Source: Morella rubra
Lineage: Eukaryota > Streptophyta > Magnoliopsida > Fagales > Myricaceae
Direction of reading: 5' to 3'
DNA length: 64,000 nt
NCBI GenBank assembly: GCA_003952965.2
Contig: CM025850.1
Location: forward strand, 10,025,219 to 10,089,218
The notes below the pieces were generated by a model, which was not told where the DNA came from, made no database searches, and saw only the letters and a list, made by a program, of their open reading frames with translations. Position 1 is the stretch's first letter. Each line of letters begins with the position of its first letter. Position numbers and translations under genes: made by a program. Below are positions 13,701-26,900 of this stretch, piece after piece.

Positions 13701-14923
13701 TTGGGATGCTTTTTATGCGCATATTAGGTTGGTGTTGGGAGATGATCAGCGTCTCAGTTTTTGGCATGACAAATGGTGTGATGGGAGAGTTCTGAGCCGT
13801 TCTTTTCCTTTAGCCTTCTCTCTCTCTTGCTGTAAGGATGCCTTGGTGGTGGATTGTATGGAGGTTAGTTCTCATTCTTTAGTGTGGAATTTGCAATTCT
13901 CTCGATCTGCAAATGATTGGGAATTGGAGGAGTTTGCTGTTTTTTATTCTATTCTTTATGCGCAGAGGGTGAGAAGTGGTAGGACGGATGTGATGTTCTA
14001 GTTGGGTTCTAAAGGGGGTGGTTTCTCAGTTAAGTCTTTCTTTGATTTTCTCTCCGGAGGTGATAGGTCTGTTTCTTTTCCTTGGTGGGGGGGTGTGGAA
14101 GTCCAAGGTCCCATCGCGCGTGTCTTTCTTTGTTTGGGAGGCTACGCATGGACGGATTTTGACTATTGATAAGCTTCGCAAAAAGGGTGTTTATGCCATT
14201 GAGTGGTGTTATATGTGCAAGGCTGCTGGAGAATCTGTTAATCATTTGTTATTGCATTGCCCAGTTGCTAGAGGCCTTTGGATGCATGTCCTTGGGATTC
14301 TGAATGTGCATTGGATTATGCCTGAAAGGGTGGTTGATGTCCTATCTTGTTGGGGTCGGGATTTTGTGGATCCTTCAGCGAAGGTTATTTGGAGGATGGT
14401 TCCTGCGTGTATTTGGTGGTGTCTTTGGAGGGAGCGAAATAGGAGGTGCTTCGAGGATTCCTCTAGGTCGCTTTAGAGTTTGCATGCCTAAGTGTTTTTT
14501 TCTCTCTTTCTTTGGGCGAATGTTGTGTTGGGGGGTCGTTTTTTGGACTTTTTTTATTTTCTTAGCTTTTTCATTTGTATGCCTTGAGTGACTCCGGTAC
14601 AGCCTTTGTACTGTAGTTGACTCCTTTTTCTGCCTTTCTAATAATATTGTGCTTACTTATAAAAAAAAAAAAAAAATTTGGTTCCATTGCTATGTCAAAA
14701 TGAAGAGGTTATTGTCCTTGTCATGAGGAGAAAATGTCCAAGCAGAAAGATAGAGGTAAAATGTTATTGTTAAAATTGCGATTACCTTGTTATTGTGGCA
14801 TGCTGGTTTCCACTAAATGGTATTGATGAACTTCACACCTGAAACCACCTTATCAAACAAATTTGTGTTTCTTTACACTTTTTCCTTCCAAGGTGCCAGC
14901 TATAAGGAAACTGTGATTGAGTT

Positions 14924-14959
<36 letters not shown>

Positions 14960-17900
14960 TTTGGAAGTTTAACATTTTTGTCCGTAAAAGAACGAAAAGG
15001 TTAGCCTTCTTTCACGTGAGTGTTGCTTTTGCATGCCTGTTTTTTACATTCGAATACTCGTAATTGCTGGTCAGGAATAGCTGTTGGCTTAGTGAATGTT
15101 CCTCTTATCTTTTCTAATAATTCTTGATCCAGTTATCGACCCTTTCAGGCTGAACCCTATTCCAGTGTTCTGCGCTGAAAAAACTTACCATACATCTAAA
15201 ACATTTATACTTGCAGGTTTACGAGAACACGGAGGTGAAAAAGCGTGTAGCCTTGTCTTATCCATATGGGAAGTTGGTCAAGGAAAACTTGCGATCCTTG
15301 AAGCCTGTGAGCTTCTTATCAGCAACAGTTATGGATAACGATGCAATCTTGAGACACCAACAGTAAGTGTTCAAGTCATAACTGCTTGGAGGTGCCCCAA
15401 ATATGCGTGCAATGTGGTGCAATAGATGCTGGGCATGTTTATTTCTTAAATGCTATCAGACATGTATTACTTGGCTGATAACATATCTGAAATCTAGTGA
15501 AAGCTATATGATTCCAGATCAATGTGTCTCAGAGGAATGCATTTTTTTGGTTCCAAGTATACAACGTTGTTGTGTCTATAGATGCTTATCCATTCTTCCT
15601 TTAAAGGAAGTCAATCCTCCTGGTTCTGAAATTTTCGAAGCCAGATAGATACATTAGGAAAGACTTGATCAAATGAATTGGGTGGGTGCAAAAAGAATTG
15701 TAGGCTTGCAACAGAGTAATGGCCTTTGGCTTCGTTCAACACACCTTTTTGTTGAGGTCTGGGACAGCTCTGGTCTCATGTTGTATGCAGACACTCAGTG
15801 CAATGATTTCTACCTCAAAATAAGCTCCATTACAGTAGCAGTGAATTGTTTACACATCTTCTATTGAATTGAAATAAGAGCTTTTCTTACTTTACGTGCA
15901 GCCAAGATCAACTTTTCTTGCAAAGAAACCTTGTAAGCAAGTACCGATTAACTGTGTTTAGGGCGAAGTTGGTTAAACATGCTGCTCACTACTCTTTAAG
16001 GTGGTGATGACACAGAGGAGAAAATGCCAATGTTGGCTGCTTCTTGTTGGAACTCCGTGTCAGTGATCGTACATGCTGATATTTGCATGTACGTGTTGCT
16101 GTGGACCACTAGTACGCTGCGCGGTATATTGGTTAACTTGGGATGTGTTGTTAAATATAATTAAGAATGGCAGTGATACAAAGGAGGTGAATTGTATCTC
16201 TCCTGCTGCTAGTTTTCTGGAAATCAATGCATTTAGGCTTCTGATCTGTGGACCTGAACTTGTCTTTCTGTACTCGTAGTATTTCCATTTCTGTTTATGG
16301 TATAATGTGATAAATTTGTCGACAAAATTGCATTTAAGTCTTTTGATAGACCGATTTTTCGTGTGAAATATTATGTCATGGCTACACAGTTAAGATCGAT
16401 TGCAATAATTGATTCCTTTATTATATTGGGAATAACTTAGGGTTTTGGATCAAATTGATAGTTATCTTTGGTAATTTGGTGATGGAGAAGAAGTTAGTTT
16501 TGTATATTTTTGGAATATTCATTGACTTCAATGGGCCTTATTTATTTTGGCTTTGGTGGGACCAGGGCATTTGGCTACTCAAGTGAAGATGTGCAAATGG
16601 TTATTGAAACTATGTCTGCACAAGGGAAGGAGCCTACATTTTGCATGGGAGATGACATTCCTTTGGCAATATTGTCTCAGAAACCGCACATGCTTTATGA
16701 TTATTTCAAGCAACGATTTGCACAGGTTATTTCAAAGCCTGGATGAACTTGTTCATGGCTACATTTTAATAAATTTGATTTTATTATGCGAGCTAATTGA
16801 CGGTAAAATGACAATATATTGGAAAGTTTTATAACTGTGTGAAACTTAAAGATTGGCCGTCCTTATGTCTGCTGGCCTAGAGTCAATGGGCTTTGCTCTC
16901 ACCACCCCCGCCCCTCCCCCCAACACCGCCAACACCCCCAAGAAGGTTACCTATTTTAGAGGCATTCTAGACTGTTTCTGCCTAATGAATGAATTTTGTC
17001 TTTTGAACTCTTTACTTGAGACTACAATTAGGATTTTATTTTCTGTCAATCTGCATGAATTTTCTGTAAGTATTGTTTTTTGGACATATATGTGGATTCA
17101 TATGATAAAAATCACTCTAGATATGATGTTATTTCTTTTTTTTGCTAAATTGCAGGAATTTTTGCTCAAAATTAGCTTCTTGATGTTAATTTCACATTCA
17201 AACTCTTTTGTCAGTTTCTACTCATTTGTGTATTTGCAGGTTACAAATCCAGCAATTGACCCTCTCAGAGAAGGACTGGTCATGTCACTTGAAGTAAATG
17301 TTGGAAAGCGAGGAAACATCTTGGAGGTTGGACCTGAAAATGCTTCTCAGGTCTGCTAGCATCTAAGTTTCTCCTTCACTGCCATATTTAATAGCTTTTG
17401 TAATGCTTATTTTGAACTGAGTGCTGTGTAATAGTTTGAAAATAGATAGTATGTCCTATTTTGGACTGTTCTTAATTAGCTTATAGCCTTAAAGCAGGTT
17501 ATTTTGTCTAGTCCTGTATTGAATGAAGGGGAGCTTGAGTCACTGCTGAAGGATCCCAATTTAAAATGCCAAGTTTTGCCTACATTTTTTGATATCCATA
17601 AAGGGGTTGATGGTTCCCTGGAAAAGACACTAAATAAGCTTTGTGAAGCTGCTGATGAAGCTGTTCGAAATGGTTCCCAACTGCTTATTCTCTCCGACCG
17701 TTCTGATGTACTGGTAAGTGCCATCGCAGCTTCCTTCCATATACTCAATATACTCTATTATTGAGCAACCATGTTTGTGCGTTGGTTTACACTTTATACC
17801 TACTTGCTAGAATGAGTTCGCCTTTCCAGGTTCAGTACAAGTGTATCATTGATAATACCAATGTTCGTGCATCCTGATTGTTATTCTGTTCAGCATATTC

Positions 17901-20900
17901 CTTGATAAAATTAACAGGGCTTTATAAATGAATTGTAGGTTGTACTAGCTATTATCAACTGCCCTCTGTGGTGGTTCATTCATCTCTCTCTTTTCCCTTT
18001 ACTCCCTCCTCCCTCTTTCCCTATCCCTCTGTGCTTGTGATTATATATCTGTCCCTTCCTGTATGTAGAATTAAGCTTTTATTTGTAGGAATATGTTATG
18101 CTTATTTATATAGCTTGGGTTGCAATGTTTTATTTTCTTCTTTGAGATGTTTGTCCCACTTTCAATCTTGTCCTTCTTTAGGCTTGTGAAAAACCTGTTT
18201 TGATTTATTTATTGTGATGACACATTCTTTTCCTTTTCACCCAGGAACCAACTCGTCCTGCAGTTCCAATACTTCTTGCTGTTGGTGCTGTTCATCAGCA
18301 TCTTATTCAGAATGGCTTGCGAATGTCAGCTTCTATTGTAGCAGACACTGCTCAGTGCTTCAGCACTCATCATTTTGCCTGTTTGATTGGATATGGTGCA
18401 AGGTCATTTTTCGTTTGTGAATTTTTTTTCTTCTGAATAGTGGTTTTTTGCTTTTACATATTTGAATGTTTTTCAGCACATATTTTTCAGGAATAACTTT
18501 ATTTTCTCCGACACCAGTCACTCTGAAATATTTTCTCTTCTCTTTCATGAAAGAATAGAGCAAAACGTTTAGTGTTATATCAATTCACCTCCTGTGTGCC
18601 AGTTTCAAATATCTTAGACAATCCCCACCATAGAAAGAATAAGGTTTTGTATTGCTGTTTAGCTATCGAAAATTTTGTATTGCATCCATAAAAAAAAATA
18701 AATTGTAGAGGGACAAGGTTACACTTTTGCAGTGCCTTAGAAACTAATTTCATTCCCTGCAGGTCTAGGCTATTGTAGTTTAACTTATTTGAAAAGCGTC
18801 TGTGTAGATTCTTGTATTGGTCCTTGTTGCTGTTTTGCATGCATATAATTAGTGAGATGTGTTAACGCTTGCAAGCACTCCCAGACTTCATTCCCTTTAA
18901 AGATGGCAAGAACTGTTTTATATAAGGCCCTTACTGGGTTCTGAATCCGTCTTAATTAGACTTCTTATGTTGCTTTACCCCTGCCACTGATTCCATTCTT
19001 TGAGCTTGTTGCTTGCATTCACCTTTATCATCCTGAAAATGCTCAACATTTAACCCCTGAAATAATCTTTTCAGTGCCATATGTCCATACTTGGCATTGG
19101 AAACTTGTCGGCAGTGGCGTCTGAGTACTAAAACTGTAAATTTGATGAGGAACGGAAAGATGCCTACCGTAACAATGGAGCAGGCTCAAAAGAACTTCTG
19201 CAAGGTCAGTAGGTTAATATGAGAAGGAATATTTTTGGATGCACAGTTTTCCCCTGCACAAGTTCTGATTGTGTAGTATGCTGTACCTTAATGTCCCAAT
19301 GCTGAATTATAACTCGCTTGGAGCAAGTGCAGTTACCTTATGTTTTCTGTGGGGAATACCATGTCTTTGATTTCTTCTCCTAACAACATAAGTCTAGATG
19401 TAAATGATTAAACCTCTTGAGGAAGATTAAAATGAACGTGGCGAGCTATACTATGAGTTATTGAAGCACAATATCATCAAAGCAGTTGGAAATAGAAGGA
19501 ACTTGGTTATGATCCAGGATGTTTAATAAATAGAGATCTGGATTACATTAAATCACAAGGTGAAATATCACAGTGACCAAACATGGAATATATGGACTGA
19601 GAAGAGAAACATGAGCACATGCTCACATGCACACACACTACTACCCTGAAAATAAATCACTCACGCGAAATACTTGGATGAGGACAGGGATGAAGATCGA
19701 ACGAAAGATATATCCGTTATCTTTATTATTCATGATTCTTTCTTGAGACATATGCAATGACTTACCTAAAGGCTTATCCACTTCCTGTTTTCTGTGGTTA
19801 TCATGGGAAAAGTTAAATTCTTAGTCCATTCTCCTGGTTAGTATTTTGTACTCATATTTCTTACCAATTTCAGGCTGTGAAATCTGGTCTTCTGAAAATT
19901 CTTTCCAAAATGGGAATCTCGTTGCTTTCAAGGTATGAGCTGCTTTTTTATGATTATTTTTCTTCATGTATATTAGGTTTCCAAAGAACTTGTATTTGTA
20001 TACAATGATCTCCACATCGATTGTTTTATAAATAGTTATTTTACTAGTTTGCTTTTAAGTTTATTCTTTATGTTTGCTGTGATCGTATTTACAAAGCTAA
20101 TTACTAGTTTCTGGTGTCTAGTTATTGTGGTGCACAGATATTTGAGATTTACGGACTAGGGAAGGAGGTTGTTGATCTTGCATTTTGTGGGAGTGTTTCA
20201 AAAACTGGTGGATTAACTTTTGATGAGGTAAGGTATACAACTTAAATGAAGTGCTTGGTCTTGAAATTGAACATAGCTACTCGTGCAGAAAAGCACGTAC
20301 AGAGAAATTATGTGGGAAATTAATTCTTAAATCATGATTTTCTAGAACCAGTAGAGATTAAGAAAAGTTGTTCTCTTCATGAATACTGTTTGGATTCGAA
20401 GTCGTGTAAAAGGTATTTAATCCACTTTACGCTGTAAAGAGTCTAACCTGTATCATTTAAAAACTTAAGAACCAATGCAAAGGCTTTAGTTATGGGGGAT
20501 GAAAAGTATAGTGTGACTGAGTTTGCACTTGACCAAAGACTGTATTAAGGGCATATCTGCAACACCAAGTCTCTGCAACACTTGAGATCAGGGAAACAGA
20601 TGGTTTAGTAGACAATGATGTATTAAATGTTGCTGTCAGTTTGTGGGTAGCTATAACTTCTACAAAATTGAAAAATCCAACGACTATGGTTTGCACGCAA
20701 GCGTAAATACTGTATGTAAAGCTATATATTTAGGACACTTCAATATTGGAAATGGAGAAGAACTGTTATAAAGTTGTTATGAAAATTTGGTGCTAATATA
20801 ACTGTTATGGGTTTTTGATTCCTATGGACATGCCATTGGCACCTATAAGGTTTCTCAATCGATTCTCCTCAATTGTAGTGAAAGTGGTAGGTTAGATAGA

Positions 20901-23900
20901 TGAGTATTAATAACTTGTCCTGACATTAGGGGGACCAAGCAGTCGCATACATCATTAATCTTCTGTGGCTTACATTAAATACTTACTCTCTGCCTGAACT
21001 AATTTTAATCTTTGACCTTAGGAAAAGCAGTGTACTGTGGTGTCTATGTCCATTGATTTTGGTTGTTGAAATCATCCTTTTTGCAGCTGGCAAGGGAGAG
21101 TTTATCCTTTTGGGTGAAGGCCTTCTCTGAGGACACAGCTAAAAGACTAGAAAATTTTGGTTTTATACAATTCAGACCAGGAGGTATTACTTGCTATCAC
21201 TTGTAACTGAACTCGTTTATATGAAGATCTTGGCAAACCGTTTCATTTGGAAGTGAATTGAGGCATCGGTGTCTATTGTCATCCATACAAATTATTACAC
21301 TCCTACTGATGCTGATACAATGCCGTATCCATACCCTATAAGTTCTTCCAGTTGATTGTATGGCTTGAATTGATTATTCTGCTTTTACCTGATCTAAGAA
21401 GTTTTTGAAGTCTATTTATTCTCAAATTTTCTTTTCATTTTGATGTTTGTAAGGGGAGTATCATGGAAACAACCCTGAGATGTCCAAGTTACTCCACAAA
21501 GCTGTTCGCCAAAAGAGTGAAAGTGCCTTTTCAGTTTATCAGCAACATTTGGCTAACCGACCTGTCAATGTGAGTGCTGACTAGTGATTTATTATTTTCT
21601 TTTTCTCCTGATATTTATCTGAACTATTTGATGCTGTTATCTTCAAAAATAGACCTTAATCTTGTTATTTGATATAGGTTCTTCGTGATCTTCTTGAGTT
21701 CAAAAGTGATCGTGCTCCTATTCCGGTGGGAAAGGTCGAACCTGCTGTATCTATCGTTCAACGGTTTTGCACCGGCGGGATGTCACTAGGAGCTATTTCA
21801 CGCGAAACTCATGAAGCAATTGCCATTGCGATGAATAGATTAGGTGGAAGATCAAATTCTGGAGAAGGTGGTGAGGTAGTGTACTCTCTTCCATAAGTTG
21901 GTTCTAATGAACAGTCATCTTCAAACATATAAGTTTTGGTCCTATCTAGTTTCCATTCGTTCAGGTTGAACTATTATTGAAAGACGGTTGTGATATAGTT
22001 GGTATTTGTGTCCAGGATCCCATTCGCTGGAGACCACTTACTGACGTTGTTGATGGGTACTCGCCAACATTGCCTCATCTCAAAGGTCTTCAAAATGGGG
22101 ATACAGCTACAAGTGCTATCAAGCAGGTCACTTCATTGAACTTCTGCATTAAAACTAGTTCATAGTTTCATGTTTTCCACAATCTAACAACTTTTAGCAC
22201 TATGGTCAATATCTGCATGATTATTCTTTATTGGATGAGTATAACTGAAAGTGGTGGCCACTTTGCATTCAAATAATCATTGCTTTATGGAAGTTACCAT
22301 CCCCTTTTCAGGTTGCTTCAGGACGTTTTGGTGTCACTCCGACATTCTTGGTTAATGCTGATCAATTAGAAATCAAAATTGCGCAAGGTGCAAAGCCTGG
22401 TGAAGGTGGCCAATTGCCTGGGAAAAAAGTTAGTGCATATATTGCAAGGTTGAGAAATTCTAAACCTGGGGTGCCACTTATTTCTCCACCTCCGCACCAT
22501 GACATTTATTCGATTGAGGATCTTGCGCAATTGATCTTTGACCTTCATCAGGTGATCATCAGCTGAACATCTGATGTGTAGCACGACAGTGATACTTGAG
22601 GTCTGATAAAAATGATAGTTAGTTTCTTCTTAATGAATAGGTAAATCCTAAGGCTAAGGTGTCAGTAAAGCTAGTGGCAGAAGCTGGGATTGGCACTGTT
22701 GCTTCTGGGGTCGCAAAGGGTAACGCTGATATTATACAGGTATATATCCTTATCATCTTTGCGTATTAAGCAGTGAGCTATCTTAAATTCTTGCCACATA
22801 GATTCTTCAGTCATCAACTTAATAATTGGTATAATTTGAAATGAGAGTTCTTTTCAGATCATCATGTTTTGAACTGTAGGCAATATATAGGCTTTATGCA
22901 GCTAGGTTGATGAATAATTCTCTCAGTTTGTCAGCCCCCAAACACTTGAAAGCTAATGTGTAATTTTCGCTTTTTGATATAATTGTCCCTTCTAATATGT
23001 GTCTCGAATCATCAAAATACAATATCAATGAGATGGAAAAAAGAAATGATATCTATGAATTGAATCGAATGTTTAGAAGGAAAGCTTTACGATGATGGCC
23101 GATTTGCAATTCAAAGCTTTCTCGCTTCTTTTCTATGTGTGAGCCATGCAAGTGAGGTTCTTTTTTTCACTCCAAACATTCTTTCCTCCTTGTCTCCATT
23201 TTTGCTCCTTGCTGCTGCCCAGTGGAGAATGCAACAATAAGTTTTCTCAAAAACCATTGGGCCCTCAAAATAGGAGATTAAGGTGCCAGCTTTTCATTGG
23301 CTTTTTGTCTTTTGCAAACTTAATACATATTGATGGCGTGTATGGTGGGACCGAGTTTGTAAAAGCAATGCTGTGGGCCAAATATGTGGTATCAGATTAG
23401 GTGTATGCATAAAGTTTAAAAGTTTTTTTTTGGTACGATGTTTTGAAGTTTTTCTTTATAGAATGTTTCTCCAATTTACAATTCAATTGTCATAGACTAA
23501 TCGTCCTTTGGAACTTACCTAAAAGCATGTATTGGTTTACATGGGAAACCATCAATTTATTACTTCCTGGATAGCATCCTGTGCATATTGTTTACATGTT
23601 CTTAAAGTTTTGGTTGGAGACGTAACATTTTATGTCCTTTCTTTTTTAATTTTCCGAAAGTCTGCTTTTGGGGATATTAAAAGCAACAGTTTAACATTCC
23701 TTTCAAGTTGAATTCCTGTCTCCTCCGCTGAGTCAACATTCAGTAGTTGTGGTTAACGTTTCTAACTTTTTTTTATGGTTTCCATTATGGTGTTTTGCTG
23801 ATATCATTAATTTGCCATACAGATATCAGGGCATGATGGTGGAACTGGAGCCAGCCCCATTAGCTCCATCAAGCATGCTGGTGGTCCTTGGGAACTTGGA

Positions 23901-26900
23901 GTTACAGAAACACACCAGGTTACTATTTGACATCCTTGAGATAACTAGGGCAGTTGATTCTTTTGATTCTCTGTGTAAAGGCTGTATATGCTATTTGAGT
24001 ATTGATGATGTTTCACAGACACTCATCGAAAATGGGCTCAGGGAAAGGGTCATACTCCGAGTTGATGGTGGCTTCAAAAGTGGAGTTGATGTCCTAATGG
24101 CTGCAGCTATGGGTGCTGATGAGTATGGTTTTGGTTCTGTAGCAATGATTGCCACTGGGTGTGTGATGGCTCGAATTTGCCACACAAATAATTGTCCTGT
24201 AGGTGTTGCTAGTCAGGTAGGGCTGATTTGGTAGTTCATTGCCTTACTTCTGGTGCTCTTTTCGGAAAAGGAGTAGGTTTGCATTTCTTTCGTTCATGTT
24301 CTTAAATCAATATTTATTGTAGAGAGAAGAATTACGTGCTCGGTTCCCTGGTGTGCCTGGGGATCTTGTCAACTTCTTTTTATATGTTGCTGAAGAGGTA
24401 ATTCATCTGCCTTTTTTCTTTTTGAGGGGATTTTTATTCCATCTTCCTGGTGCTCAATTTGATCTGCTTTTCTCATTCAGATTTTCTACTAACTATTATG
24501 TAGATCACTGTGAAGAGTAAATTTCTTATTGTGTAGATATTCTGGTTAAATTAATAGAAACGTTACAAACTTGAAAAAAATAAGAATTGGGTTGTGTCAT
24601 ACATATAAAATGGTATAACCATTGTTTGGGTTAAGTCCTTCAAGGTCATTTTCTTCTCTGTAGTTTTCTTATGTAAATTTGACTTATTTTGGCCAGGTAA
24701 GAGGCATGTTGGCGCAATTGGGATATGAGAAGTTGGACGATATAATCGGTCGGACTGATTTATTAAGACAACGAGATATCTCTTTAGTGAAAACTCAGCA
24801 TCTTGACCTGAGTTATATTCTCTCAGTATGTATTTGTTTAATGGCCTATTTTCTTACTGCATGTGACTTCTCTCAATACATGCCTATTTTCTTTCTTGTA
24901 TAATGATACCCACTTTTTTGTTTCCAGAGTGTTGGGTTACCAAAATGGAGTAGCACTGCAATCAGGAATCAGGATGTTCATTCTAATGGTCCTGTTCTGG
25001 ATGATACTTTACTAGCGGATGCAGAGGTAACAACTATTGATATAGTACCACTTGCTACCAAGCACATTTTAGTATTAAGTATTGAGATGACTGCTTCTAG
25101 GTTTTTTAGGTTGAATAAGAATTTTTGTTGAGAAATAATGGCTTAGCTTTAGAAATTTTCATATTGGATTGGATCCTAGTATAGTCTTTGATCATCATGG
25201 GGTGTGCAATAGTTGCCATCCTACTTGTGATTGAGAGGTGGAGTTCTTAAGGAATCTTTGGGTCTAGACACTGTATTTGTATTTCTTAGGCTCTCCACCT
25301 ACTAGCATATGCTAGACTGTTCAACTAACCAGAAAACTGAGAGGGTCAAGGGTCCTATTATCAGGCTAAGTGCAGTTAGACCATGGTGTTATAACTAATA
25401 CAGCTGGCTACATTCTCATGTAGTGTTTTGCGAAGAGATACTCCAATATGCTAGATTCTTTTTAAAAAGTAGGACAAAGACTAAGTTGTGGAAAGTAATT
25501 TCGCTGAAGTTAGGAGCAAAATTCATGGATTGAATATTGATGACTGGGGGATTCACAAGGGTGACCTTGTTTGTGAGCTATTATTTACGAAAAGGAGGTT
25601 ACTATGAAAACACGTACTCTTACAAGAAATAGATAGATTATGCTGAAACTGAACTTATGTGGCATCATAAGCTACATGGAGTAAATTTATGTTCCTGTAG
25701 TGACACTAGTATCATGCATTTTGTTTGGGCAGATATCAGATGCAATTGAGAATGAAAAAGTGATTAATAAGACCGTGAAGATATACAATGTCGACCGTGC
25801 TGTCTGTGGGCGCATAGCAGGGGTAATTGCAAAGAAGTATGGTGACACTGGTTTTGCTGGGCAATTGAACATAACGTAAGTTGTGGGTTCAAGACTGCAA
25901 GTATTAATAGCTGAAATATGGTGGTCTTTGGTTTGTTTAATTACTCGCCTATCCATTTTCTTCTATATATTCAGATTTACAGGGAGTGCCGGGCAGTCAT
26001 TTGCATGCTTTTTGACACCTGGAATGAATATTCGGCTGGTAGGAGAGGCTAATGATTATGTGGGAAAGGTTTGTTCCACCAATCTTTTGCCTTCATTGCT
26101 ACTCCAGAAGTGGAAAGATTTACAAGTTCAAATATTTTGCAACCTCACATCCAATTGAGGTTTGGGTTAAATTTCGCTTACCAAAAAATTCAGTTTTAAC
26201 TGGGCTACATTCTCTTTCACTTTCCAAAGTGTCTTTTACACCAGAAGTTATTATCCTTTTTCTCTTTCTTTCTTGTTTTTTGATATCTTTTGCTTTAAAG
26301 GTTGTTTAATGCTAGAACTAATTGTAATTACTAGTTTAGCTATTCAAGTTCAGCTGATTTATAGCACTGTACAGAAGCTCTAGTAATTCCTAGTCATAAA
26401 ATCTGACACTGGAATATGAATGAACAAGGGTATTGCTGGAGGTGAATTGGTTGTGACTCCCATTGATAACCCTGGGTTTTGCCCGGAGGACTCAACCATT
26501 GTTGGGAATACTTGCTTGTATGGGGCAACTGGTGGTCAAATCTTTGTCAGAGGGAAAGCTGGGGAGCGATTTGCTGTTAGAAACTCGCTTGCTGAAGCAG
26601 TGGTGGAGGGCACTGGAGACCATTGTTGTGAGTACATGACCGGGGGTTGTGTCGTTGTACTTGGAAAGTGAGTACTGCTTATTTTGCCTTGATTTCATGA
26701 TGAAGCATATCCAAGAGAATGGAATTTGAAGCAATGCTATCTTTTATCTGCAACAGAGTGGGTAGAAATGTAGCTGCTGGAATGACTGGGGGTTTGGCAT
26801 ACATTCTTGATGAGGATAACTCTCTCCTCTCCAAGGTTTGTGCTTTTCTGTTACAGTGGTTCGGGGGAAACCCTACAAGTTTGAAACATGATAAGTTGCC

